Shown in pieces: positions 9,158-18,330 of a DNA stretch of 64,000 bases. Both the position numbers and the translations under genes were made by a program. The first letter of the stretch is position 1. Each line of letters begins with the position of its first letter. The stretch lies in contig DYJE01000029.1 of the NCBI GenBank assembly GCA_020723285.1, positions 1-64,000 on the forward strand, given 5' to 3'. This DNA comes from Desulforapulum autotrophicum. Lineage in GTDB: Bacteria; Desulfobacterota; Desulfobacteria; Desulfobacterales; Desulfolunaceae. The notes beneath the pieces are model-generated. The model saw only the letters and a program-made list of their open reading frames with translations. It made no database searches and was not told the origin of the DNA.

Positions 9158-9209
9158 CCAGACGGATTTCGGGAGTACCGGATGAAGCCAGACACGTCAT
9201 GATCCCCAT

Positions 9210-10895
9210 TCACCGGAGCTCGATCCACTCCATGGGCTTGCAGACATGGACCTTGCCGCCAATTTCCACCTCCGCCTCGTCGGTAAACATGAGGGCTTCC
9301 ACATCTTTCGCGTAAAGCTCCATGTTGTCTTCCTTATCGAGAATTTCTTTCCCCTTTTTTTTCTCCACATTGTAAAATGTTTTGGCTTTGACGAATATCA
9401 CCGTGTTGCTGGACAAGGAGGAGGTATCCAAAACGACGTCCTCAGGGAGAAGGATGTTGTCGGGATTGATTTCAACCCGTGAAAGGGTTGTCATGGTGTC
9501 ATCTTCAAAGGTAACCATGTTTAGGGGAGGTACAACGATGGGGTGGCCCTCGATCAGGTATTCTCGGTTTTTACCATGGGTGAAGGCCACGACATTTCGA
9601 TTAAGGTCGTACAAAAGCCTTCCTGCATAGGTTTCCATCGTGATCCATTGATTACGGTAATAAAAAACTTCACTTTTCCACACATGTGTCGACAGGATCT
9701 GCCCGTTTTCATAAAACTGTATGCCGTAAAAATGATCAGAACGGATGGGGATTCCCCTCAAAAATGCAGAACAGGTTTCATCCGGATGAAGATTCTTGAT
9801 CCTTCCGGACGCGTAGAAGCTGATTTCGCTCATGGGTTTAAGAGGGATCGATATGCCAAGATGGGAGTAGGACTGATCGAAGTATGAAGGTGTCTGACCT
9901 TTTTTTATTTGTCCGTTGCTGTAAAATGAGATGGGCTTTTTGTCAAACACAAGCTTCTGGCCATTGACTGTGAGCCTTCCAATATCCGACAGAATACAGG
10001 TATTGATCTGCTCGTTATCGTAAAATGAAATCTCCCCCTTGACCTTCAATGGATGTGTGCCGTTCCTGATCGACGTTTCATCGAAAACACAGGATTTGAG
10101 CCGACCGTTATCATGAAAGTACACAGGTCCGTAAATTGGCCGGAACGTCCCCCGGAAGCGGAGATCCGTTTTTTCATAAGGGGGTGCCTCTGCGAAAACC
10201 AGACGACCCTCCATGGAAAAGCGCAGACGGGTTCGGGCAGGGAATGTGACGGCGTCTCCGGCCACGTTAAATGTTTCCGGTTTCTGTATTACGCATTGCT
10301 CGATGCTCCCATCGCGATGGAACACCGTATTGAAGTGCTTTTCATCATAACCATATGATGCTGTGGTCAGGAATCGTGCTTTCCCCTGGATGGTGAATTC
10401 ACGGCTGATGTCCGGGTTCCGAATTTCCCGGACATAACCGTTGTCGTAGAATGAGACGTCGCCCCACGTTTTTACTGTGGTATTGTCACCAATATATAGC
10501 TCGGTTTCGGTGCCCGTATAACATGACCGCAGTGATCCATTTTTATGGAAACACACATCACCTTCATCCACAAACATGGTTTTTCCACGGATATCGATGG
10601 GTGTCCTGCCAATGATAAAGGCCTTTACTATGCGTCCGTCCTGGTCCCTTTCGATGGGAGATCTGCGGATCATCGCCAGTTTGCCATGAATTCTGATGAA
10701 TTTGAAAAGTAAGTTGTCAACTGCATCTGAGACTGAAGAAACAATGCTGATGGGGATGATAAGGGCAATGATCAGGCAGCCTGCCGCACCGCCGAACATT
10801 CCTTGAGGCCCATCAGCACGGCAGCTGGAAGGTACGCCCATCACGAACGTTGAGCTGATCAGAACAATGAGCAAGATGAGTTTTTTGATTTTCAT
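9210..10895 (-). CDS. Exported protein with MORN-variant-like repeats, unknown function
   Basis: I do not recognise a named family. The start at 10895 is preferred because GGGA lies upstream of it; the frame extends to 10907. A signal peptide is clear (KKLILLIVLISSTFVMGV, then a small-residue/Cys region). The mature chain carries at least eight copies of a motif Y/H-x-N/D-G-x-hydrophobic-K/R (HKNGSLRSC, YDNGYVREI, HRDGSIEQC, HDNGRLKSC, YDNEQINTC, YSNGQIKKG, YASGRIKNL, YENGQILST). The copies are spaced about 25-65 residues apart and resemble the MORN-variant repeats of YwqK-type proteins. It is last in the vgrG-led direction of transcription, so an immunity or accessory role is possible but unproven. 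Confidence 0.7.
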   Translation of the reverse strand: MKIKKLILLIVLISSTFVMGVPSSCRADGPQGMFGGAAGCLIIALIIPISIVSSVSDAVDNLLFKFIRIHGKLAMIRRSPIERDQDGRIVKAFIIGRTPIDIRGKTMFVDEGDVCFHKNGSLRSCYTGTETELYIGDNTTVKTWGDVSFYDNGYVREIRNPDISREFTIQGKARFLTTASYGYDEKHFNTVFHRDGSIEQCVIQKPETFNVAGDAVTFPARTRLRFSMEGRLVFAEAPPYEKTDLRFRGTFRPIYGPVYFHDNGRLKSCVFDETSIRNGTHPLKVKGEISFYDNEQINTCILSDIGRLTVNGQKLVFDKKPISFYSNGQIKKGQTPSYFDQSYSHLGISIPLKPMSEISFYASGRIKNLHPDETCSAFLRGIPIRSDHFYGIQFYENGQILSTHVWKSEVFYYRNQWITMETYAGRLLYDLNRNVVAFTHGKNREYLIEGHPIVVPPLNMVTFEDDTMTTLSRVEINPDNILLPEDVVLDTSSLSSNTVIFVKAKTFYNVEKKKGKEILDKEDNMELYAKDVEALMFTDEAEVEIGGKVHVCKPMEWIELR

Positions 10896-11064
10896 GATGT
10901 ATCCCATTTGGCACTGGTTATTCAGAATAAGTTATTGAAAAAGATGTTAGCGAGGTGCTGTTGACTAATCACGCATCAAAAAACACCAGCTCACAATCCC
11001 ATGACCAGAAGTTGAAAATCCTTCCCGGCGGGCAATGTAATTTCGGTGCATCATGTTTTATGGG

Positions 11065-12249
11065 TTATTTCTTCTTTTCGATCAGCTTTTCCGCTTCGGT
11101 GAAGTCCCACTTCTTCAGCCAGCATTTGCCTTCGTAGCCTTCGCATTCGGACATGACAAGGCCTGATGGATTGCGGGTCATGGCGTCTCCATTTGCATTC
11201 TCTGGACGTGGAACTTCACCAAGATATATGGGTTTTCCTAAGAAATGAGGCAAATCAGGATCAACCGGCATCATGACTAAACTTCTTGGGGCGGTTGTTG
11301 CATCCACAAAGCATAACCACTTCCCATCGTAAGAAAATGTATAACTAAAACTATCTTCGGCCAAAAGTTTAACCATCTTTGGCTTGTCAGACTTCATATC
11401 GTTTTCCCGCCAGGAAATTAACCATACTGACGTTTTACTATTATATGATTCATCGTATTTTTCTTCTTTTATGATTGCAAACGGTAACTTATGGTGGAAT
11501 ATTAATTCAATCGTACTTCCATAATCCTTATGTTTTTCTTTATTGAATGTCGCAACAAGAGGGTGATCAGCTTTTTCAAATTTTGTGTTCATGACATAAA
11601 TTTTATTTTCACTCCAAACAAAAATCAGTTTATCTTTTGTAGCTATTCCACAATCACCCACATCTTTTTCTTTTATTATATCGGAACCTTCAGCACTTAA
11701 ATCCATTATTCGTAAAAATGTGGGGTGTCGTTTCCCAAGATCCCTGATTTTAAAAAGAAATAATTTCTTTTCAGCATCAATAACTTTAATTTGACTAATT
11801 TTATAATCAAATCCCCCTGCAATACTGTAGTAATTGAATTTGCTGTTTTTTATATTAAACAGTAAAAATCCCCGGCCGATAGAATAGCCGATTGTATCTT
11901 CAGAAAATATCGGCATATAGCCATCGTTACCTCCGCTGACATAATCCAAAAAATTTCTTTTTACGGTTTCATATTTTACATTATCACCTTTAAAATGGAT
12001 TAATGTTATGGCGTTTCCGATTTTATTCGTTGCAATAGCGTCATCAACTGGAATATCAAACAGACCCTCGATTTTGTTTCTTTTTGTTGAATAAATTTTT
12101 GGACTGAGTTTTGGCATTAAAGCTTTATTTAATGAATAAACTGGCATCATGGTGTTTTCTCCGAAGGCGCACAAGTGTGAGGATAAAATAGTATTTATCA
12201 GCGTATAAAAAATAATGAATTTTAGTTTTGATTTTATCTTATATTGCAT
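11065..12249 (-). CDS. Exported AT-rich protein next to T6SS effector, possible immunity protein
   Basis: 394 residues from the ATG at 12249, which has GGAAAG five bases upstream. A signal peptide is visible (KFIIFYTLINTILSSHLCAFG). The remainder is beta-rich, with repeated short strand patterns such as SYTFSYDGKWLCFVD and KLIFVWSENKIYVM, suggestive of a beta-propeller. Base composition is far more AT-rich than the genes on both sides. It starts 27 bp after the stop of the 1103-residue putative effector. Position, export and foreign composition fit a periplasmic immunity protein for that effector; this is inference and no family is recognised. Confidence 0.7.
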   Translation of the reverse strand: MQYKIKSKLKFIIFYTLINTILSSHLCAFGENTMMPVYSLNKALMPKLSPKIYSTKRNKIEGLFDIPVDDAIATNKIGNAITLIHFKGDNVKYETVKRNFLDYVSGGNDGYMPIFSEDTIGYSIGRGFLLFNIKNSKFNYYSIAGGFDYKISQIKVIDAEKKLFLFKIRDLGKRHPTFLRIMDLSAEGSDIIKEKDVGDCGIATKDKLIFVWSENKIYVMNTKFEKADHPLVATFNKEKHKDYGSTIELIFHHKLPFAIIKEEKYDESYNSKTSVWLISWRENDMKSDKPKMVKLLAEDSFSYTFSYDGKWLCFVDATTAPRSLVMMPVDPDLPHFLGKPIYLGEVPRPENANGDAMTRNPSGLVMSECEGYEGKCWLKKWDFTEAEKLIEKKK

Positions 12250-12276
12250 AGTATCTTTCCAATTTATCAACGATTT

Positions 12277-15200
12277 TTAAAATAAATCTGATCGTTTGAT
12301 TATTTCAACATTCCTTTCGAGGACAGTATTATTCAAGACAACATTAGTATTTTTTGTAGTTAAACTTTTTTCATCCTCAGCCATTTTTTTCAAGAAAACA
12401 ACCCCCTGCTTCAACCCCTTGGCAAAATTATCCGCAATCCCCCTAATCCCATAGAACTTCATAGGATTGATCCTCGAAAACTTCAGCCACAGATCATCTT
12501 TGATGCCTGTTTCCGTTTCCAGGTCTTTGGTGATTTCATCCAGGGCTTTTTTGGCGTTGTGAACGAATTCATGGATGGTGCAGTCTTCCAGTTCGGTCAT
12601 GTACCAGTCGGTGCCGAACATGATGCGCTCCTTGATGTGGGGATAGGTCTTGATCAGCCATTTGAGCTGTTTTTTATGGTCTTTCACATAATGGTAAGAA
12701 ATGTCCGTGTAGAAGTTTTCATAGGTGGCCATCATGTCGACGATTTCACGGATCCAGCGTTTGGGGTTGCCCACGGCGGGTTTAGCGGCTTCGTCCTGAT
12801 ACCAGCCGGCGATAAACTTTTCCTCCTGCTCCGGGCTGATGGGGGTCATGCCGTCGGGATCGTCCATGATAACCGCCCGTCTTTTATTATGGGTGTCGTC
12901 GCTCCAGTCTTTCCATTCGGAGCTGCCGCCGCCGAAATGGGCCAGGCACAATTTCAGTTTCTTGTAGGTTGAAAGCACCTGGCTTTCCCAGGCGGAGGGG
13001 CGGACAAACTCGTCGTAAAATCCCATCACGCTGTCGAAATTCTCGTATTTTTTCCAGAATTTAATCCAACCCCGTTTATGGGTCATGTACCGTTCCCGGA
13101 ACGGGCGCAGCTCGCGGTCAAAGTAAAAGGTCCGGTCATGGGAATACATGCCGCTGGGCGAACAGTGGCACAAGACCGGGATGCCGTCTTTCTCGCATCG
13201 TTTGTAAAATGCCGTGAGGGTTTTTGATAGTTTCGGATCAAGGGGTTTGTACCCCAGGGCCGTGTACATTTTAAAACCCACAAAGGTCCCGGGCTTAACC
13301 GGCGTTGCGATGTCGAAAAAGGGCTCGTCCCAGTTTCGTGGTTCGTCATAAGGCGGATCGGTTTTTTCTGCCTCATCAGGCGGTGTAGCGCCTGTTTTCA
13401 TCTCCTGATACTGGCCTGGGTAATCCAGGGCGCTCCAGCGCCGGGGCTCATAGTGATACATGGGCATGTAGCGAAGCGGATGCTTGATGGCCGCAGTGAG
13501 GGTCGCCTCCTTCTGGGCGGCCCAGTCTTCGAACAGATCACGTTCCTGATCCGGCAGCCACACCGGTGTGCGTTTCTTGAATTCCTTTGCGGCGTCGTAT
13601 GTCGAAAGCCACGCAATATCCTCATCATCCAGCACGCAGTCTCTGGACCAAAAATAATAATACCCTTCACGGCGAGCCTTTTTGTTTTTTTCTGTGGCAA
13701 TCGGTTTATTGGGATATTTTTTTCTGACTTTGGCTTCCGATAACAGGTCATCACGACCTTGACAAATCTCATCCGGCCAGATCAGGACTTTTTCTTGGGT
13801 GGGCGTCCCATCGGGCAGGGTGACATCCATCATAAAATATTTCCGGTAGGATGTGAGATGGTAAATGGGCTCCCCCTTATACCCGTCAATATGGGCGTAG
13901 GCCATGTCCATGGGCATGGCGATCATGGGCGTGTACAGCTCCCGCCCCTTTGTCCTTACCAGGTCTTTGGCATAGGTTTTCTTGTAAATGGCGTCATTCT
14001 GGGCGATCCCCATATCGGCGATGGCAAGCGTCGACTGCCGCTGGGTCCATGTGCCTTTGATGGTTCCGGCAACCATGGGAATGGGCAGTTTGCCTACGGT
14101 ATAACGAAGTGCCCAGCCCCCGGCTATTTCCAGTCTCGACCGTCTGATTTGAGGTTTTCCAGGTATCTGGTTCCACAAAAGCGGCATGGGCGTACAGTGA
14201 CCGCTCATAAAATGCATATGGCTGTCAAAGGCGATGATGTCCATAAGTTTCATCTCCCCTTCGCAGTCCCGTGCGATGCTGTCGTAAAACGCGCAGGAAA
14301 AGCTGTCGTTGTGCCGGTAGGTGTGCCGGGGATTTTTTCTGTACTGACCGCTTTGTGACCGGCATGGGGCGAGGTCCGTGCCGGAGCAGGGGATTTCAGG
14401 AAGCCGGTTCTGGTCGAAAAGAAAAAACGTGACCCGCCGGTTGTCCTCTTCGGCCCGATCGGTGTCGATGACAGGATTGAACACACCGCATCCCGCGTGT
14501 CTGGGGCCGAAAAAATCGCTTTCCGAAAGGGTCACACCCTCCATCAGGGTGTCCATGTATTTATGAATGACCGCCTTAAGGGCCTGGCCTGTGATGGTTT
14601 TCCTTTGATTAAGCCACCGCCATGGATTTGCGGTATAGGTTTCCAGCTCTTTGGCGGTTCGATCATCCATGGAGTTCGTAAGATCGAGTTTTGCGTCCGG
14701 GTTCAGAAAGTTAAGCATGGCCTGCACCGATTTAAGCCCCCAGTCCTCGTTGTCCGGGATGCTGCCATCTTTGAACAGCGTGAGCCAGTAGTCAGGGTTG
14801 CGGGTCAGAAGGGCGTATGCGCTTTTCGCCCTGCGTTCGCTTAAGGCTTTGTTGAAGTCCTCGGTCCCCAGCTTGTCCGCATGACCGAAAATCATCATCA
14901 TGGACTGGGGATGGGCCGTGACGATCTCTTTGAGTTTTTTAATATAAACCGCCGCATTGGGCCGGATAAACGACATCTGCGTCTCAAAGGTGACGTTGGG
15001 GATACCGGCACAGGCCAGAAACTGAGGCTTGGTCTGGCTCAGGCTCACCAGAATCTCGTGGACCTGATCAATGGCCAGATCCACCCGCCTGATCCGTTTC
15101 GGGATGATCAGGGTGTGGGTTTTTCCGTCCTTCTTGTTGTACTCATAGTTTTTCCAGAAAAAATACCGGGTACAGCCGTATCTGTCACGCATATGCTGGT

Positions 15201-15588
15201 TCGCCACATGGGAGTCCCGCGCCCCTTCGCCCCAGTTGATGGCGGCAATGTCCTCCCAGGTGATTTCGTTGCCGCGTTCCACTTCTCTTTCCGCAATATC
15301 CTGAAGACTGTCCCCGTCCTTGAGAACGTATGTTTCCTTTTCCTCAAGAAGCTCATGGCCCAGCTCGCACTTTAAAAGTTCGCAGAGACCATCCGAAATA
15401 TGGTCGAAATGGGCGCGGCCGCTGTTCCATGTGCTCATCGCGTGGGTGGACTTGTCGCCGAGTTTCACAACGACATTGACGCCCTTGATCAGCTTTCCCG
15501 TGTCCCTGTTCTTGACCCGGAACTCGATAAAATGATTGGCTTTCCTTTGATTAAGCGATGAACCGCCCTGGGTTCCAACATTTGTCAT
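12277..15588 (-). CDS. Putative T6SS effector: LysM - split OmpA-like - amidohydrolase
   Basis: A 1103-residue multidomain protein. Residues 18-75 look like a small transthyretin-type beta-sandwich. Residues 86-120 look like a LysM (TYVLKDGDSLQDIAE...AAINWG). Residues 230-262 are the first half of an OmpA-like peptidoglycan-binding domain (IFGHADKLGTEDFNKALSERRA), whose last strand NRRVTFFLFD reappears at about 383-392 after an insertion of about 120 residues. From about 450 to 1050 is an amidohydrolase_2-type TIM barrel with metal-ligand-like motifs DSHMH (455-459), CHCSPSG (about 807-813), AHFGGG (about 884-889) and FGTDWY (about 991-996). It starts 4 bp after the PAAR-like gene, so it is probably the cargo loaded on it. 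The substrate is unknown; LysM and OmpA parts point to the periplasm of a target cell. Confidence 0.8.
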   Translation of the reverse strand: MTNVGTQGGSSLNQRKANHFIEFRVKNRDTGKLIKGVNVVVKLGDKSTHAMSTWNSGRAHFDHISDGLCELLKCELGHELLEEKETYVLKDGDSLQDIAEREVERGNEITWEDIAAINWGEGARDSHVANQHMRDRYGCTRYFFWKNYEYNKKDGKTHTLIIPKRIRRVDLAIDQVHEILVSLSQTKPQFLACAGIPNVTFETQMSFIRPNAAVYIKKLKEIVTAHPQSMMMIFGHADKLGTEDFNKALSERRAKSAYALLTRNPDYWLTLFKDGSIPDNEDWGLKSVQAMLNFLNPDAKLDLTNSMDDRTAKELETYTANPWRWLNQRKTITGQALKAVIHKYMDTLMEGVTLSESDFFGPRHAGCGVFNPVIDTDRAEEDNRRVTFFLFDQNRLPEIPCSGTDLAPCRSQSGQYRKNPRHTYRHNDSFSCAFYDSIARDCEGEMKLMDIIAFDSHMHFMSGHCTPMPLLWNQIPGKPQIRRSRLEIAGGWALRYTVGKLPIPMVAGTIKGTWTQRQSTLAIADMGIAQNDAIYKKTYAKDLVRTKGRELYTPMIAMPMDMAYAHIDGYKGEPIYHLTSYRKYFMMDVTLPDGTPTQEKVLIWPDEICQGRDDLLSEAKVRKKYPNKPIATEKNKKARREGYYYFWSRDCVLDDEDIAWLSTYDAAKEFKKRTPVWLPDQERDLFEDWAAQKEATLTAAIKHPLRYMPMYHYEPRRWSALDYPGQYQEMKTGATPPDEAEKTDPPYDEPRNWDEPFFDIATPVKPGTFVGFKMYTALGYKPLDPKLSKTLTAFYKRCEKDGIPVLCHCSPSGMYSHDRTFYFDRELRPFRERYMTHKRGWIKFWKKYENFDSVMGFYDEFVRPSAWESQVLSTYKKLKLCLAHFGGGSSEWKDWSDDTHNKRRAVIMDDPDGMTPISPEQEEKFIAGWYQDEAAKPAVGNPKRWIREIVDMMATYENFYTDISYHYVKDHKKQLKWLIKTYPHIKERIMFGTDWYMTELEDCTIHEFVHNAKKALDEITKDLETETGIKDDLWLKFSRINPMKFYGIRGIADNFAKGLKQGVVFLKKMAEDEKSLTTKNTNVVLNNTVLERNVEIIKRSDLF

Positions 15589-15591
15589 GTG

Positions 15592-15972
15592 TTACCCCAT
15601 GGTGTTTTTATCGTTGTGGGTCATCAGATCCCCGTGACGGCAGACATTTTTCCCTTCGATTTTTACATCAAAGGAAAAAGAAACGAACTGCGCCTTGCCT
15701 TTTGTTTTTCCCGAAACCACCCCGCCCGCCGACCCGGCTTCATCCCCGGTGCTGACGCTGTAACTGCATCCCTTGATGGCCACGGATTGCCCGTTGATTG
15801 TGACGGTTTTGCTGCCATCCACAAGCGTGGCGGACTGGGCCATGTTGGTATAGGGTACAGGAACCGGCCCGCCGGGCGCGGGTGTTTTGCACACATCCGG
15901 TCCGACGACGCTCTTGTCACCGCTGCCCTGGTGGGCTATGCCCATGCCGTTTGCGAATACATTGGATCCCAT
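15592..15972 (-). CDS. PAAR-like DUF4150 domain protein (T6SS spike tip)
   Basis: A 126-residue protein of the DUF4150 type: MGSNVFANGMGIAHQGSGDK start, PVPYTNMAQSA, TVTINGQSVAIKGC and a C-terminal CRHGDLMTHN. PAAR-like proteins cap the VgrG needle and carry effectors. His and Cys residues that could bind a metal ion are present. The next gene begins 4 bp downstream, so translation is coupled with the 1103-residue effector. Confidence 0.88.
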   Translation of the reverse strand: MGSNVFANGMGIAHQGSGDKSVVGPDVCKTPAPGGPVPVPYTNMAQSATLVDGSKTVTINGQSVAIKGCSYSVSTGDEAGSAGGVVSGKTKGKAQFVSFSFDVKIEGKNVCRHGDLMTHNDKNTMG

Positions 15973-16045
15973 GGATTATTTCCTTTTTAATATTTGTTTT
16001 TAAAAGCCTCCGGCGGCAATGCCGGGCAATGCTGTTGGCTTAAGT

Positions 16046-16128
16046 GATGGGCACGGCTTTGCCTTTGCCCATCCTACGGGCAACAGACCGGAATCCTGTA
16101 GGATGGGCAAAGCGCCAGCGTGCCCATC
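16046..16128. repeat. Long imperfect inverted repeat (REP-like)
   Basis: Arms 16046-16076 and 16098-16128 are near-complementary: GATGGGCACG...TTTGCCCATCCTA against TAGGATGGGCAAAG...CGTGCCCATC, with a ~21-bp loop. It lies in the 227-bp gap between the ketoacyl-synthase-like gene and the PAAR-like gene. The TAGGATGGGC...GCCCATC type of palindrome is a widespread bacterial intergenic repeat. It could act as a partial terminator or mRNA-stabilising hairpin within the operon. Confidence 0.75.
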
Positions 16129-16199
16129 AGAAACAAACATGCTTAAACCAACAACACTGGCCCTGCCGGGGGACCGGGGGCAAGGTATGTAATGTCAAC

Positions 16200-17285
16200 T
16201 TATGTTTTTATCACCGAGTCTTCTTCCTGATACGGACACAGAATCATAGCCCCTCGTTCTCCATGGTCATCCGAACAGACAATCAGGGCCGTTTTCCCCA
16301 GAATATCCCGTTTGAAACCCTGGATCGCGAGACCCGCAAGAACCGGAACCCAGGCCGCCCCCACATCGCCCATGCAGTCCGCCGGATGGAAAAGTCCGGG
16401 TGAACTATGGGGAAAGCACCTAATATCCGCAAAACCCCATTCCTTGAACCGGTGATGTTCACCGTTCAGATCACAAAGTATGGAATCGATGGCTGACGGC
16501 GGTGTGTTTGTGTTTTCAAGAACGCTTCGGATCACCCGAGTCAGACCGTCTCCCTTGCACGGGCGTTCGGAAACATAGGGCGCGGTTTCGGTGGCGAGGC
16601 TGTGACCGATGATCCGGGCCAGGGGTTGTTTATGTCGTTTCTCAGCGCCTTTTTCCGTTTCAATGATCAGGAATCCTGCTGCATGGGAAGGAAACAACCC
16701 GTGCTGCCTGCCGTGGCTTTCGGAAACAAGACGCCAGTCATTTGCAAGCCATGCCAGGGTGTCTGGGGACAAAAGGGAGTCCACGCCACCGACAATGCAC
16801 ACCGCCAGAGGAGATGCGGTCAAAATCCGGGCGGCGTTTTGAATGCCATGAATCGCCGATGCGTTGCCTGCGCTGAAAAATTCCACATAAATCCTGTCGG
16901 CATACCGTTCCAGTTCTTTTTCGATCCGTTTGGTCCAGACCTGATTCCAATCGGCCATCGACGGGCCGGGCCTGCGGTCGGCGGGAAGCCCGAGAAAAAA
17001 GAACAGGTCCTCCACGCGGTCATGTTCCCCGAAATAACGGCCGCACAAATCGATCAGGGCTGTTTCGGCCATCGTTCCCATGAAACTTCCCTCATCGGGA
17101 TCTCTTTCTCCCAGGTAATCAATCACGGCGGTCTTGACCGGCCGGCCTTTCTCATCCTCGAGGGTTTCATCGTAAGTGATGCGGGTGTTGCCGGAAAAAA
17201 ACGAATCCGCCGTTTCGTCAGCGCTGCCGCCAATGGCCGTCACGCTGTTTGTTTCTGTGATGACAATCTCCGTCATTTTTATCAA
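16200..17285 (-). CDS. Ketoacyl-synthase/thiolase-fold protein of T6SS cluster, catalytic Cys missing
   Basis: 361 residues with a thiolase-like fold: VCIVGGVDSLL, SHAAGFLIIE and the C-terminal FHPADCMGDVGAAWVPVLAGLA resemble beta-ketoacyl synthases. The nucleophile region, normally T-A-C-S-S-S, reads SAGNASA (138-144), so there is no active-site Cys. A structural or acyl-binding role is therefore more likely than condensation. Such proteins accompany DUF2169 and DUF4150 genes in T6SS effector loci. The start is TTG, with AAGGAG six bases upstream; ATG at 17276 is the alternative. It is 13 bp from the DUF2169 gene. What it does in secretion is unknown. Confidence 0.75.
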   Translation of the reverse strand: MIKMTEIVITETNSVTAIGGSADETADSFFSGNTRITYDETLEDEKGRPVKTAVIDYLGERDPDEGSFMGTMAETALIDLCGRYFGEHDRVEDLFFFLGLPADRRPGPSMADWNQVWTKRIEKELERYADRIYVEFFSAGNASAIHGIQNAARILTASPLAVCIVGGVDSLLSPDTLAWLANDWRLVSESHGRQHGLFPSHAAGFLIIETEKGAEKRHKQPLARIIGHSLATETAPYVSERPCKGDGLTRVIRSVLENTNTPPSAIDSILCDLNGEHHRFKEWGFADIRCFPHSSPGLFHPADCMGDVGAAWVPVLAGLAIQGFKRDILGKTALIVCSDDHGERGAMILCPYQEEDSVIKT

Positions 17286-17298
17286 AAGACGCTCCTTT

Positions 17299-18312
17299 TT
17301 ATGTCATGATGTCCACTTCTATCCAGTCCAGGTAGCGCGGTGATTTTCCTGTCCGCTCAGCGGCCCACCAGCTCATGTAAAACCGGTTCAGATCCGGCTC
17401 GATCATCACGGTGTGGAGCTGGGCTTTTTTCACAATCCGCTGTTTCTTGATGATGAAGGTCATCCGGATATCGTATCGGGGCAGTTGAAATTCCCTGAAC
17501 CCGTCCGGGGTGAGATGGGTGAGCGCCACGGTTTCCCCGCCTTGCAAAAAACCGTCTGAGATCAGTTCGGGCTGGGCGCAGTTGAAAAACCGGGCGTCCA
17601 TGTCCTCCGGGTAAAGGGGGCGGCGATGGTTCATCCAGGCCTCATCATGGGTTCCGGCAAACGGCAGGCGATGGGCCGCGCAGGGAAGCGAAAACCCGAA
17701 TGAGACGGGCGCATAGCTTTTCCGGTATGTTTTAATTCTGTTTTTCGGATCTTCAAAATTGGGCAGCCTGAGACCGCCGACGGGATTACCGGCGAAAACA
17801 AAACCGGTTCCCACAGGATTTTCAGCAAACCGGACCTCGTCACCGCCTTTGTTTTTGCTTGTTCCTCCGAAGGTCCGCCGGGTGGAAATCGGCATCTGTT
17901 CAAACGGCAGAGGATCGGTGATCGTGTATCCGGGGCGCAGCAGGCTTTGGGTCCAGTATCTGTCGCCCAGGACAAGGACCTCTTTGTAACAGTCGGCCAC
18001 CCTAACAGACGCGACCAGTTTCTTAACCGGCTTAGCCGTGGGATTGTACACGGTTCCCGCAAGGCCGATATCCGTTCCCTTTTTCCCGGGAATCAGGTCG
18101 ACCGGGTACCTGATCCCCGACGTTTCAGGCTCACCTTCGTATTCATCCCTGGCAAAAACCGCCATCTGTTCCGGGGAAGGCACTGCGGCGTTTCCATTTT
18201 TCGGAAGCTCGAACGTCGCTTTTACGACCGCAACGGCCAGCTCTCCCCCGTCTTGGTCAAAAAGAACCGCTGAATCAGCCATAAACATTGTGTTATTGAT
18301 TATATCGAACAT
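17299..18312 (-). CDS. DUF2169 family protein (T6SS effector adaptor)
   Basis: 337 residues matching DUF2169: N-terminal MFDIINNTMF, VVKATFEL, KKGTDIGLAGTVYNP and central STRRTFGG. DUF2169 proteins are cytoplasmic adaptors that help load PAAR-linked effectors onto VgrG. The gene lies between vgrG and the ketoacyl-synthase-like gene in the same direction. A GAGGA ribosome-binding site precedes the ATG. A ~90-bp inverted-repeat element separates it from vgrG. Confidence 0.85.
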   Translation of the reverse strand: MFDIINNTMFMADSAVLFDQDGGELAVAVVKATFELPKNGNAAVPSPEQMAVFARDEYEGEPETSGIRYPVDLIPGKKGTDIGLAGTVYNPTAKPVKKLVASVRVADCYKEVLVLGDRYWTQSLLRPGYTITDPLPFEQMPISTRRTFGGTSKNKGGDEVRFAENPVGTGFVFAGNPVGGLRLPNFEDPKNRIKTYRKSYAPVSFGFSLPCAAHRLPFAGTHDEAWMNHRRPLYPEDMDARFFNCAQPELISDGFLQGGETVALTHLTPDGFREFQLPRYDIRMTFIIKKQRIVKKAQLHTVMIEPDLNRFYMSWWAAERTGKSPRYLDWIEVDIMT

Positions 18313-18330
18313 CTAATCCTCTTCATGCTG

